From the NCBI GenBank assembly GCA_031404455.1, contig JANNHP010000135.1:1-38620 (forward strand): a stretch of 38,620 bases of DNA. The letters run 5' to 3'. The notes under the pieces were generated by a model. It was not told the DNA's origin. It did no database searches and was given only the letters and a program-made list of their open reading frames with translations. Position numbers and translations under genes: made by a program. Source of the DNA: JANNHP01 sp031404455. Its GTDB lineage: Bacteria; Planctomycetota; JAJSAM01; JAJVHW01. Numbering within the stretch: position 1 is the first letter of the stretch; the number at the start of each line of letters is the position of its first letter. Shown here piece after piece: positions 16,239 through 26,800 of this stretch.

Positions 16239-16517
16239 TCAGCGGATTTCGAAGTAGGTGGGGTCCTCGAGCGGGGCGAACGCTTCGTCCCGCGAGTCGA
16301 TGCCGAGGTACTCGGCGAGCGCCGCTTCCCGCAGGCCGTCGTCGTCCCAGTTGTCGAGGGCCTCGGTGATCTTCGCGAAGTCGGCGGGGGGCGTGTGGAC
16401 GTCCTCGTCCCCCTCGTCCGAATGTGCGGGTGCCGCGGGGCCCGCGACGATCGCGGCCACGGTCCCGATCAGCACGGCGGCGACGGCCGCCGTCAGCGTC
16501 CAGCGAGACTTCGTCAT
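16239..16517 (-). CDS. Small exported protein, function unknown
   Basis: A 92-residue protein. ATG at 16517 is chosen because AAGGA lies upstream and the N terminus MTKSRWTLTAAVAAVLIGTVAAIVAGPAAPAHS is a signal peptide; the open frame further upstream has no such features. The mature part of about 60 residues is acidic, with FAKITEALDNWDDDGLREAALAEYLGID suggesting helices, and ends YFEIR. It is first in the cluster running to 13001, 15 bases before the secreted 343-residue protein. No family is recognised; the length, acidity and position could fit a chaperone, pro-peptide or partner of the next protein, which is speculation. Confidence 0.65.
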   Translation of the reverse strand: MTKSRWTLTAAVAAVLIGTVAAIVAGPAAPAHSDEGDEDVHTPPADFAKITEALDNWDDDGLREAALAEYLGIDSRDEAFAPLEDPTYFEIR

Positions 16518-16745
16518 GACGTCCTTCCCTGGTGGGACTCTCCCCACCCCGGCGGCACGGCGCCGCCAACCCGACCCGGCCGATCCGCGGTCGCACTTGG
16601 TCGCGCGTCGGCCGCTCGCGCCCTCTGGCCGCAACGCGAACCGTCGGCCGGGGGACACACGCCCCCGTCGCGACTTCGACCGCCCCGGTCCCAGGGCGAC
16701 ACGACAACTCTTTCGTCTCGAACGAACGCTCCCTCACCGTCCTCT

Positions 16746-16770
16746 GCCCGCCGGCCGGAAGCCGGCGGGC
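16746..16770. repeat. Perfect 10-bp inverted repeat (hairpin)
   Basis: GCCCGCCGGC (16746-16755) and GCCGGCGGGC (16761-16770) flank the loop cggaa. On the minus strand it lies between the HEAT/vWA gene stop and the exported-protein cluster start, so it could end the first transcript or sit in the leader of the second. Confidence 0.5.
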
Positions 16771-16916
16771 CCAGCAAACTACTGCGGTCTCGGGCACCGC
16801 CGGGCCCGGCGTGATCCGGCGCGATCTCCGCAACTGCGCGGCCGCGGCCGGTCACCCCCGGACGCTCGGGCCGGCTCGCCGCTCCGCGGCACCGGCTCGA
16901 CTCGAGCGTCCGCCGG

Positions 16917-16935
16917 CGACGGCCGCCGGCCGTCG
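16917..16935 (-). terminator. Hairpin directly after the HEAT/vWA stop codon
   Basis: CGACGGCC (16917-16924) pairs with GGCCGTCG (16928-16935) around a 3-base loop, immediately after the minus-strand stop codon at 16938-16936. It is GC-rich without a U-tract. Confidence 0.45.
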
Positions 16936-18471
16936 TCAGCGGGCGAGGTAACTGCCGCCCGTGGCATCGGCGATCTCCTTCATGAAGCCCTTCCAGCGGG
17001 GACTCGTGTTCTGCGCGCCGATCTCCACGGCGTGGACTCGCGCCAGGCGGTAGCGATTGAGCTGACGGACGCCCGCGAGGATCGCGGTCCGCGTGCGGCG
17101 CTTGCCCTCCGTGGGGGCGCCGTCGGTCACGAGGACGACGGTGTCCGCCTCGCGGTCGGCGAGCGCGATCTCCAGTGAGTCGTAGATGTTGGTACGGCCG
17201 TCGGGCGCCATCTTCTCGAGGAAGCGCAGCGCCGCCTGCTTCGCCGACGCAGTCGCGGAGAAGAGGGCCGGCTTGTACGGGCGCGGCTCGGTGCCGAAGG
17301 GGACCAGATTGACGAAGGCCCCGGCGGCGAGCTTCCCGAACACGACTTCGATCGAGCGCTGCAGCTCCGCGCGCTTCGTGGTGTCGACGCCGAAGCGGAT
17401 CGGGTCCGTCATGGAATGGGAGAAGTCGAGGACGAACGAGACGTGCTCGGACTCGAGCTCGAGGTCGAGGAGGTGACCCCGCGTGGCGCGCGGGTTCGCG
17501 GCGCCGCGCTGCGGGCGGCGGACCGGCGGCTCGAAAGTGGCGCCCGCCTCTCCGTACCAGGCACGCCACCTGTCCGGCTCGGGCCCGAAGTCGATGCCCG
17601 TGAGCGCGAAGAGCGCTTCGGACATCTCGACGCGGACGCGTGCGCGCGGCTCATCGCCGAGCGCGCGGACCAGCGGGCCGGCGGCGGCGCGGGCGCAGTC
17701 CCTGTCCACCCGGTACTCCCCGAGCGCGCGGGACGCCGCGACGCGCAGGGACCAGGAACCGTCGGCGAGGCCGCGGGCGAGATGATCCGCCGACTGCGGG
17801 CGCGGGTACCTGCCGAGGATCTCCGAGGCGGCGATGCGCGGCTCCGCCGAGCGGTCGCCGAGGACGACGGCCGTCGCGGACCCCACGGCGTCATCGCCGA
17901 GGAGCGATCCCAGCCCCTCGATCGCCGCCGCGCGGACGAGCGGTTCCTTCGACGTGAGGAGCTCCGAGAGGAGCGGCGACGACTCGCGGTCGCCGAGTGC
18001 CGCGAGCGCGAGCGCCGCGACCCTCTGCACCTCGGGCTGACGGTCTCCGAGCGCCGCACGCAGTTCGCGCAGCGCCTTCGATCCGGCGTGCGCGAGTGCC
18101 TGCGCCGCCTGGACGCGGACCTCGGGCGGCTGCTTCCCGAGACCGATCCGCACGAGGGCCGCGATCTCGTCGGCCGCGTCGCGCGGTTCGGCGAGGACGC
18201 CCGCCGCCCGCTCGCGGACCTCGCGGTCGGTATCGGCGACGGCCTGGAAGAGCGCCTCCACGACGGCGCCGCCGCGCTGCCCCGCGAGCTGGGACACCGC
18301 CTTCAGGCGCAGTTCGGGGGACCGCTCCTTGTAGTACCGATGGAAGACATCGAGCGGACTCGGCTCGGTGGCCCAGATCGGCGCCAGATCGGCTGCGAGA
18401 CAGGTTGCGATCAAGGCGGCTGCGATAGAGGCGGCGGCGAGAGCCGCCGCGACGACGATGCGCCGGGGCAT
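16936..18471 (-). CDS. Exported HEAT-repeat protein with C-terminal von Willebrand A domain
   Basis: A 511-residue protein. The ATG has GGAGGT about eight bases upstream, and the first 27 residues form a signal peptide. Residues about 45-290 are HEAT-like helical repeats with periodic V-R-x-x-A-A-x-A-L patterns. Residues about 340-505 form a von Willebrand A domain with a complete metal-ion-dependent adhesion site: DFSHS (349-353), T427 in DGRTN, and D450 in VTDGAPT. Such domains bind protein ligands through a divalent metal. The HEAT array suggests a scaffold, so the protein probably works outside the cytoplasm in protein-protein contact. It lies 99 bases downstream of ftsH on the same strand but with its own ribosome-binding site. 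Confidence 0.85.
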   Translation of the reverse strand: MPRRIVVAAALAAASIAAALIATCLAADLAPIWATEPSPLDVFHRYYKERSPELRLKAVSQLAGQRGGAVVEALFQAVADTDREVRERAAGVLAEPRDAADEIAALVRIGLGKQPPEVRVQAAQALAHAGSKALRELRAALGDRQPEVQRVAALALAALGDRESSPLLSELLTSKEPLVRAAAIEGLGSLLGDDAVGSATAVVLGDRSAEPRIAASEILGRYPRPQSADHLARGLADGSWSLRVAASRALGEYRVDRDCARAAAGPLVRALGDEPRARVRVEMSEALFALTGIDFGPEPDRWRAWYGEAGATFEPPVRRPQRGAANPRATRGHLLDLELESEHVSFVLDFSHSMTDPIRFGVDTTKRAELQRSIEVVFGKLAAGAFVNLVPFGTEPRPYKPALFSATASAKQAALRFLEKMAPDGRTNIYDSLEIALADREADTVVLVTDGAPTEGKRRTRTAILAGVRQLNRYRLARVHAVEIGAQNTSPRWKGFMKEIADATGGSYLAR

Positions 18472-18570
18472 TCGGATGACCTCCGGGGCGCTCCTGTCCT
18501 CTCCCCTACTAGGTCTCTATGAGGGGGCCGGAGGTTACTTCGGATTCCGGAAGTTTCTCGCGCGGCCCGG

Positions 18571-20490
<1,920 letters not shown>

Positions 20491-20536
20491 TTGGGTCTTG
20501 TCCTCGTGTCTTCGGTGGTCTCTCGGCGCGGGTCCG

Positions 20537-21049
20537 TCACGTGCCGCCGGACGTGCCGTCCCTGCGGGCGGCGACCCTGGCCTCTCGGCGCAGCCGTCCG
20601 GCCTCGTGCCGGCGCTGCTCCAGCGGGCTGTCGGGTCTCACGGGGGGCACGGCGACAGGCTTCAGGTCGTCGCCCAGCGCCACGAACGTGAAGTAGGCCG
20701 ACGCAGTGTGGTGCCGCATGCCGGTGCGCGGGTCCTCCGCGAGGCACAGGACGCCGACCTCCATCGAGGTCCGCCCGGCGTAGTTCACCGACGCCTTCAG
20801 CACCAGCACCTCGCCGATCCGCACGGGCTCCTCGAAGTCGATCCGGTCGACCGACGCCGTCACGCACACGCGGCCGGCGTGTCGCTGGGCCGCGATCGCG
20901 GCGCACATGTCCATGTGGTGCATGACCCGCCCGCCGAGCATGTTGCCGAGCAGGTTGGCGTCGCTCGGCAGGACGAGCTCCAGCATCTCCACCTGGGAGG
21001 CGGAGACCGGGCGGGGCGGGGGTCGGTCGGACACTGCGGTCGCACTCAC
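20537..21049 (-). CDS. Acyl-CoA thioesterase, hotdog fold
   Basis: About 170 residues from the GTG at 21049; GTG at 21034 is an alternative and neither has an ideal ribosome-binding site. The core DANLLGNMLGGRVMHHMDMCAAIAAQRHAG is the hallmark of YciA/BACH-type acyl-CoA hydrolases, with the G-G-R loop that packs against CoA and a catalytic acidic residue in HHMD. The strand VDRIDFEEPVRIGEVLVLKASVNYAGRTSMEV follows as in the family. It hydrolyses acyl-CoA to free acid and CoA; chain-length preference is unknown. The C-terminal 35 residues are Arg-rich and disordered. It is divergent from the TPR protein gene and upstream of ftsH. Confidence 0.85.
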   Translation of the reverse strand: MSATAVSDRPPPRPVSASQVEMLELVLPSDANLLGNMLGGRVMHHMDMCAAIAAQRHAGRVCVTASVDRIDFEEPVRIGEVLVLKASVNYAGRTSMEVGVLCLAEDPRTGMRHHTASAYFTFVALGDDLKPVAVPPVRPDSPLEQRRHEAGRLRREARVAARRDGTSGGT

Positions 21050-21125
21050 CTGATGGGAACGGGGAACGGTACCCGCAGGTGACGGTCCGCGAAGGATTCG
21101 GCGTCCCGCGGGGCTCGCCCGTCCT

Positions 21126-21155
21126 TTGCAGGAACCACCTCGAGGCACCTATTCT
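21126..21155 (+). promoter_or_regulatory. Predicted sigma-70-type promoter of the TPR-cyclophilin operon
   Basis: TTGCAG (21126-21131) and TATTCT (21150-21155) are separated by 18 bases, with a start site expected near 21162. The ATG at 21206 follows with a CGGAGG ribosome-binding site. It is one of the better -35/-10 pairs in this GC-rich window. Confidence 0.5.
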
Positions 21156-21205
21156 TCCCGGTCGCGAAGTGTGCGGCCGCGGCGCGCGCCGCACGGAGGC
21201 TCCCG

Positions 21206-22762
21206 ATGAACCGTTGGACGAAGTTCGCCCTGACGCTCCCCCTGCTCCTCGCGTCGGCCGCCCTGGCGGGCGATCTCGAGGAGGCCCAGGCGCTCCAGGC
21301 GGCCGGCAAGTTCGACGAGGCGCTGCCCAAGTACCAGGCCGCGGCGAAGGCCGACGCCACGAGTGCGGCGGCGGCGCTCGGGCTCTCGCAGGTGCTCAGC
21401 GGCCTCGGCCGCTACGACGAGGCGGCGAAGGCGGTCGACGCGGCGCGCAAGGCGAACCCAGGCGACGCGGCGCTCTGTGCCGCGAAGGGCCGCGCGTACA
21501 TGCTCGGCGCGATCAAGGAGGAGGCCGCCGAGGAGCGGGATGGCAACCTCATCGAGAGTCTCCGGGCCGACGCCGTCCGCTGGGCGGGTGAGGCGCTGAA
21601 GGCCGACCCGAAGAACCTGGAGGCGCTGCTCCTGCGCGGACAGCTCTATCTCGCGGCGAAGGACGAGAAGCAGGCGCAGATGTTCTTCGAGCAAGCGGTC
21701 TCGACGGATCCGAAGAGCTTCGACGCCAACTTCGAGCTCGCGAACCTCTGGTACGTCAAGGCGAACGCCGACCGGAAGAACACCGACCTCTGGGCGAAGG
21801 CCGAGAGCGGGTTCTTCACGTGCTGGAGGCTCGACCCGAAGAGCGCCCGCGCAGCGGCGAACCTCGCCCACTGCAAGGCGTGGCAGAAGATGCCCCCGAA
21901 GGACGTCGCGAACGCGTACCTCCGTGCCATCGAGCTCGCGCCGGCGGACGAGAAGCTGCTGAAGAACCTCTATGCGTGGGCTCCCGCCGACGAGAGGGTC
22001 GCGACGTTCCAGAAGCTCGCCGACGCCCAGCCGAAGGACGTCACGCGTTGGCTCTTCCTCGCGTCGGCGCTGTCGGGCGCCAAGGAGTACGGTAAGGCGC
22101 TCGACGCCCTCGAGGCCGCAGGGAAGATCGACCCGAAGAACCCCTACGTGCCGCTCAACGAGGGCGACGTGAAGATGGCCGAAGGCAAGGACTTCGACGC
22201 GGCAATCGGCTTCTACGCCGAGTCGATCGCTATGTTCAAGGAGCGCGGCTCGATCGACGACGCCGTCTACATCCGGCTCGCGGGACCGCTCGCGTTCGAG
22301 AACCCGAAGCTCGAGAAGGGCCACCGCGAAAAGCTCTGGACGCTCCTCTGGAAGTACTTCCCGGAGCGCAGCGACGCGATGAACAACGCCGGCCTCTGGT
22401 ACCGCGACGTCGGCAAGGACTACGAGTCGAGTCTCGAGTGGTATCTGCGGGCCGCAAAGGCCGCGCCCGAGGACGTCTGCATCCTGAACGACACCGGGCT
22501 CATCTATCACTACCACATGAACGACTTCGACAAGGCCGAGCCCTTCTACAGGAAGGCGGTGCAGTTCGGGAACCAGCAGGGCCTCGACTGCACGATCGCG
22601 AGGAAGGACCCGGACCGCGGGTTCCACGACGCGATCAACAACCTGCACATCATCCTCGCGGCGCAGAAGCGCTGGAAGGACCTGAAGAAGTTCGCGGAGG
22701 AGGACGTGCCCGACACGCACCCCCTGCGCGATCTCTGGCTGAAGGAGGCCGACGCAAAGTGA
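21206..22762 (+). CDS. Exported tetratricopeptide-repeat protein
   Basis: A 518-residue protein with a Sec signal peptide (MNRWTKFALTLPLLLASAALA-GD). The ATG has GGAGG eight to nine bases upstream. The rest is helical with TPR periodicity: repeats are clear at about 22-90 (AAGKFDEALPKYQAAAKAD, LGRYDEAAKAVDAARKANP), 125-190 and 285-345, and a C-terminal pair includes FDKAEPFYRKAVQFG. Lys is unusually frequent for so GC-rich a gene. TPR arrays are protein-binding scaffolds; here it is presumably periplasmic or outer-membrane associated. Its stop overlaps the start of a lipoprotein peptidyl-prolyl isomerase gene by four bases, so the two are probably made together and may cooperate in folding or assembly of exported proteins. 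Confidence 0.85.
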   Translation: MNRWTKFALTLPLLLASAALAGDLEEAQALQAAGKFDEALPKYQAAAKADATSAAAALGLSQVLSGLGRYDEAAKAVDAARKANPGDAALCAAKGRAYMLGAIKEEAAEERDGNLIESLRADAVRWAGEALKADPKNLEALLLRGQLYLAAKDEKQAQMFFEQAVSTDPKSFDANFELANLWYVKANADRKNTDLWAKAESGFFTCWRLDPKSARAAANLAHCKAWQKMPPKDVANAYLRAIELAPADEKLLKNLYAWAPADERVATFQKLADAQPKDVTRWLFLASALSGAKEYGKALDALEAAGKIDPKNPYVPLNEGDVKMAEGKDFDAAIGFYAESIAMFKERGSIDDAVYIRLAGPLAFENPKLEKGHREKLWTLLWKYFPERSDAMNNAGLWYRDVGKDYESSLEWYLRAAKAAPEDVCILNDTGLIYHYHMNDFDKAEPFYRKAVQFGNQQGLDCTIARKDPDRGFHDAINNLHIILAAQKRWKDLKKFAEEDVPDTHPLRDLWLKEADAK

Positions 22763-23796
22763 ACGCGACCATTCGCCGTACGGCCGTCCTCGCGGTCGCG
22801 CTCGCCGCCCTCGGGTGCAAGAAGGAGACCGCGATCGAGCGGGTCGCGAACGAGGTCGCGCTGCCGTCCGGCGCCGACCCCGTGCAGCTCGCGGTCAGCG
22901 TCGCGAAGACGGACGTGACCCTCGGCGACGACATCGTCTTCCGCATCAAGCTGACGAACGCGGGCCAGTCGAAGGTGACGGTCAACGTGCCGCGCCTCGA
23001 CAGCCGATCGGTCAGCTTCCGCGTCCGCCGATCGGACGGCTGGATCGCCACGGTGACGAGGATCCACGCGGACATCTCCGACCGCGGCGCGTTCGTCTGG
23101 AAGCCGGCCGACGTGAAGGAGCTTGCGCCGGGCGAGTCGTTCGAGAAGGACGTCTCCACGATGGCGATCGAGGCGGGCAAGCTCGCGTTCACCGCGTCCT
23201 ACGTCCGCCAGGGGGCGCCCGCGCCGCTCGCCGGGCCGACGATCGACGTCACCGTCACGCCCGCCGACCCGAAGGCGCCGCGCCTTGGCGTCGCGATGGA
23301 GACGTCGCACGGGAACTACACGGCCGTCTTCCGGCCGGACGTCGCCTACAACACCGTCGAGGCCTTCGCGACGCTCGTGAAGTCGGGCTTCTACACCGAC
23401 TTGAAGTTCCACCGGATCCTGAAGCGGTTCATGGCGCAGGGCGGCGATCCGCTCGGCACGGGCGGAGGCGACTCGGACTACTACCTTCCGATCGAGGCCA
23501 ACGTCAAGCTGCGCCACACCCGCGGCGTCATGTCGATGGCGCGGACGGGCATCCCGGGCATCGGCAAGGACACCGCGGGCACGCAGTTCTTCCTGATGTT
23601 CGCCACGCGCCCGGACCTCGACCGCGACCAGTGCCAGGACGGCATCGGCTACACGACGTTCGCGGAGATGGTCGAGGGCGAGGAGACGCTGAAGAAGCTC
23701 GAGGCGATCCCGTGCTCGCCGAACGCGCAGGGCGAACCGTCCGTGCCGAAGGAAGTCGTGCAGATCCGGTCCGCGACGCTCGTCACGCTGCCGTAG
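22759..23796 (+). CDS. Lipoprotein with cyclophilin-type peptidyl-prolyl isomerase domain
   Basis: A 345-residue protein. GTG at 22759 overlaps the previous TGA (GTGA) and gives a lipoprotein signal with lipobox LAALGC, C20 being the lipidated residue. Residues about 40-175 form a beta-rich N-terminal domain of unknown function (VTLGDDIVFRIKLTNAG). Residues about 180-340 form a cyclophilin domain: GFYTDLKFHRILKRFMAQGGDPLGTGGG, HTRGVMSMARTG, and TAGTQFFLMFATRPDLD, including the catalytic-type Arg in FHRI and the QFF motif. It should catalyse proline cis-trans isomerisation in the periplasm. The fusion to an extra N-terminal domain is less usual. It is convergent with the next gene, with six bases between stop codons. 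Confidence 0.88.
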   Translation: MNATIRRTAVLAVALAALGCKKETAIERVANEVALPSGADPVQLAVSVAKTDVTLGDDIVFRIKLTNAGQSKVTVNVPRLDSRSVSFRVRRSDGWIATVTRIHADISDRGAFVWKPADVKELAPGESFEKDVSTMAIEAGKLAFTASYVRQGAPAPLAGPTIDVTVTPADPKAPRLGVAMETSHGNYTAVFRPDVAYNTVEAFATLVKSGFYTDLKFHRILKRFMAQGGDPLGTGGGDSDYYLPIEANVKLRHTRGVMSMARTGIPGIGKDTAGTQFFLMFATRPDLDRDQCQDGIGYTTFAEMVEGEETLKKLEAIPCSPNAQGEPSVPKEVVQIRSATLVTLP

Positions 23797-23809
23797 GCCC
23801 GCCTACCGG
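23791..23809. terminator. Small shared hairpin spanning two convergent stop codons
   Basis: GTAGGC (23793-23798) pairs with GCCTAC (23801-23806) around two bases; with flanking C/G pairs it extends imperfectly. It contains the stop codons of both convergent genes. Confidence 0.35.
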
Positions 23810-26800
23810 TTCCACTCGAAGACGCGGAGGCGTTCGCCGTTGCGGCTCCGGACGGGCTGGAGCGTGGTCAGCAGGATCGGCGTCGGGTCGCTCGCGCCCG
23901 CTAGGTCGCCGAGCAGGATGTCGCCCGCCTCTCCCGAGTCGGTCGCGGCGTCCGGCAGGAACGCCGAGTCGAGCGTGAACACGAGCCCCGCGCTCCCCCG
24001 GAGGAGGCGCGTCGAACGTAGCGTGGTTCCGTTCGCGTCGACGAAGGACTCGGTCGTGCCGACGAGGATGTCGGCGAAGCCGTCGCCGTCCACGTCGCGG
24101 ACCGCGAGTGCGGTGCCGCGGAAGTTGTCGCCGTTGCCCGGGAGCGCCGGGATCGCCGTAGCGGTCACGTTGACGAAGGCCGTGCCGTTGTTCCGGAGCA
24201 CGCGCAGCGCGGTCGCCGAGAAGGACGGGGAACCCGGCCGGTAGTCGTCGGTCGAGACCGAGTGGACGAGCACGAGGTCGAGGTCGAGGTCGAGGTCGAG
24301 GTCGGCGAGCGCGAGACGGTTCGCCTGCCAGAACTCGGGCACGCCGCCCGCCGGCATCCACGACGAGGTGACGTCGGTGAAGTTGCCGGTGCCGCCGTTG
24401 CGCAGGACGCGCGTGGCGATGCGCGGCGAGTCCGTGTTCGAACCGACGTAGGTCCCGTAGGCGCTCACGGTCGTGGGATCGTCCCACGTCTCCACGATGT
24501 CGAGGTCGCCGTCGCGGTCGATGTCGCCGAGTGCGAGGTCCCGCGTCTGGAAGCACGGCGCCACCGTCGTGAGGCTCGTGCCCGCCGTGGGCACGGCCGT
24601 CCCCGTCCGGTCGACGAATCCGTTGCCATTCCGGATGTCGTTGTCGAACACCTTCGTGCCCGTTCCGTACCGGAAGTACGAGAGGTAGTTGACGTTCGCC
24701 GTGGCGACGTACGGCGGGTTCTGCGTGAAGTCCACCGCGGTCGGGTCGATCCCGACGTAGCGCAGTTCGTACCGGTCGCGGCCGACGACGAGGTCGAGAT
24801 CGCCGTCGCGGTCGAGGTCGCCGAGTGCCATCGCCCGCGGCGAGCCGCTCTCGAAGAGCGCGCTGTAGACGATGAAGTAGGCACCGGTCGGGTCCACCGC
24901 GAAGACGGAGGGCAGGTACGTGGCCGGGGGCGCCGCGGCCTCGTTCAGGGCGAACGCGCCGAAGCCGTCGTTCGCGAAGATGCGGATGCTCTTGTACACG
25001 CCGCCGTAGGCCGAGTAGGGCGCGGCGCCGGCGATCACGATGTCGTTCCCGTGGGCGCGGTCGACGTCGCCGATCGCGACGGCGGAGGCGTTCCAGTCGT
25101 CGAGGCCCGAGGTGTCGCTCCCGGCAGCCGGGAGGTCGGTGACCGTCCGGTCGACGAGCTTGCCCTGCGAGTCGCCGAGGAAGAGCCTGGTCAGCCCGGA
25201 TCGCGTGCCCGTGTAGTAGTAGCTCGTGACGATGACGAGGTCGTCCGCGCGGCCGTCGGCGTCGAGATCCCCCACGGCGCCGCGGTCGGCCGCGAAGTTG
25301 TCGGCGCTGGTCGTGCGCAGGCCGCGCGCGCCGGTGGCGTCGGCGTACCCGACGTAACGCAGCGCGTTCGCGTAGGACGCGGTCTGGTTCGCGCCGTCCC
25401 GGACCGCGAGCGCCGCCGCACCGAGGGAACCCGCGGGCGCCGCAAACGTGAACCGGGTCGGCGAGTGCGAGAGGAACGTCACGGTGGCGCCGCCGAGCGT
25501 GACGGCGTCAGTCTCGTGGAAGTCGTTCCCGTCGACCTGCACCGTCGCCCCGCCGGTCACGGGCACGCCCGTCGCGCCGACGTGCGGTCCGCCGGTGATC
25601 GAGACCGAGGCGATCACCGGCGGCGGCTTCACGGTGAAGTCGGGGCCGCGCTCGACCGTGCCGATCGAGTCGGTCAGCGTCACGCTGTACGAGCCGGCCG
25701 GGAGCGCCGGCACGGTGAACGTGCGCGAGGTCGGCCCGAGGAGCGTCGAGGAAACGTCGGCGCCCGAGAACTGGAGCCGGTCGGCCGCCTCGAACCCCTT
25801 GCCGCGGATCGTCACGAACACCAGCGTCCCTACCGCGGCGACGGAGGGCGTGTACGGCGCCGTGTCGAACGTCGGAGGAGTCTTGAAGGTGAACTCGAAC
25901 GTCGAGTCCGCGACACCTCCGAACCTGTCGATCACGGTCACCCGCGCCGGTCCGGCCGGTGCGGCGGGTGTGCGGACGATCATCTCGGTCGCATCGACGA
26001 ACGAGGTCACCGTGCCGGTCGCCGCACCGAACCTCACCGTCTGGCCCTGCTCGAAGAACTCCCCGCGGAGGTGGAGCGTCAGGCCGCCGCGCGTGCTGCC
26101 GACGCGGGCCGGCCGGCCCGAGTCGTCCACGAGGTCGGTCACCTTGATCGGCTGCAGGTAGAAGAAGTAGCCGTTGCGGACGGCGGCCTGTCCGTCGGGA
26201 TTGACGACCGCGACGGGGACGAGCGTTCCCGGCACGCCCGACGGCACGGTCACGTCGAGGTGCGTGCCGTCCGGGGCGACCGAGACGACGCCGCCCTCCA
26301 CGTCACCGAAGAAGACGCGCGGAGCGGGCGACACGGAGAAGTTCCGGCCGTCCACGCGCAGCACGAAGCCCGGCCGTCCGCGGACCGGATCGGGCGGAAT
26401 GTCGAGGGAGGGCTCGTTCGCGTCGAGGGTGACGATCCGGCGGTTGACCGGGCGGCCCTGCGGCAGGACGGCGAACGTGACGTCGTACGTGGAGACGCCC
26501 TGCGGAGTGCGGACGCGGACCGAGTAGTCCCCGTCGCCCTTCGAGAGCGGCAGTCGGTGGATCGTCACGGTGCGCCGCTTCAGGTCGGTCGCGGCGGTTT
26601 CGATGGCCTGCTTTCCGTCGGCGGCGATGACCTCGGCGCCGCGGGTGTCGGTCATCGCCCGCAGTTCGACCGCGTTGCTCCGGTCCGTCCACGCGAGACG
26701 GAAGTCGAGGAGAGCGCCGTCGAGCCCGGGAAAGGTGTGGATCTTGAACTGAGGCTGGTCGTTGCCGAGGTGCTGGCGCCTGATCACGAGCGGGCGCGTC

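Larger units (their letters stand above)
16518..16935. other. Intergenic leader region of the exported-protein cluster
   Basis: These 418 bases hold no convincing gene. They contain two hairpins listed separately and a short inverted repeat TTCGT-N5-ACGAA at 16712-16726, in the only locally AT-containing part. That part is where a minus-strand promoter for the cluster would be expected, but I see no clear -35/-10 pair. Confidence 0.5.

Noticed and set aside
24274..24303. CRISPR or phase-variation repeat
   Set aside because: A 6-base unit with no spacers is not CRISPR, and unit changes keep the reading frame, so on/off phase variation is not expected. It is kept as a coding repeat.
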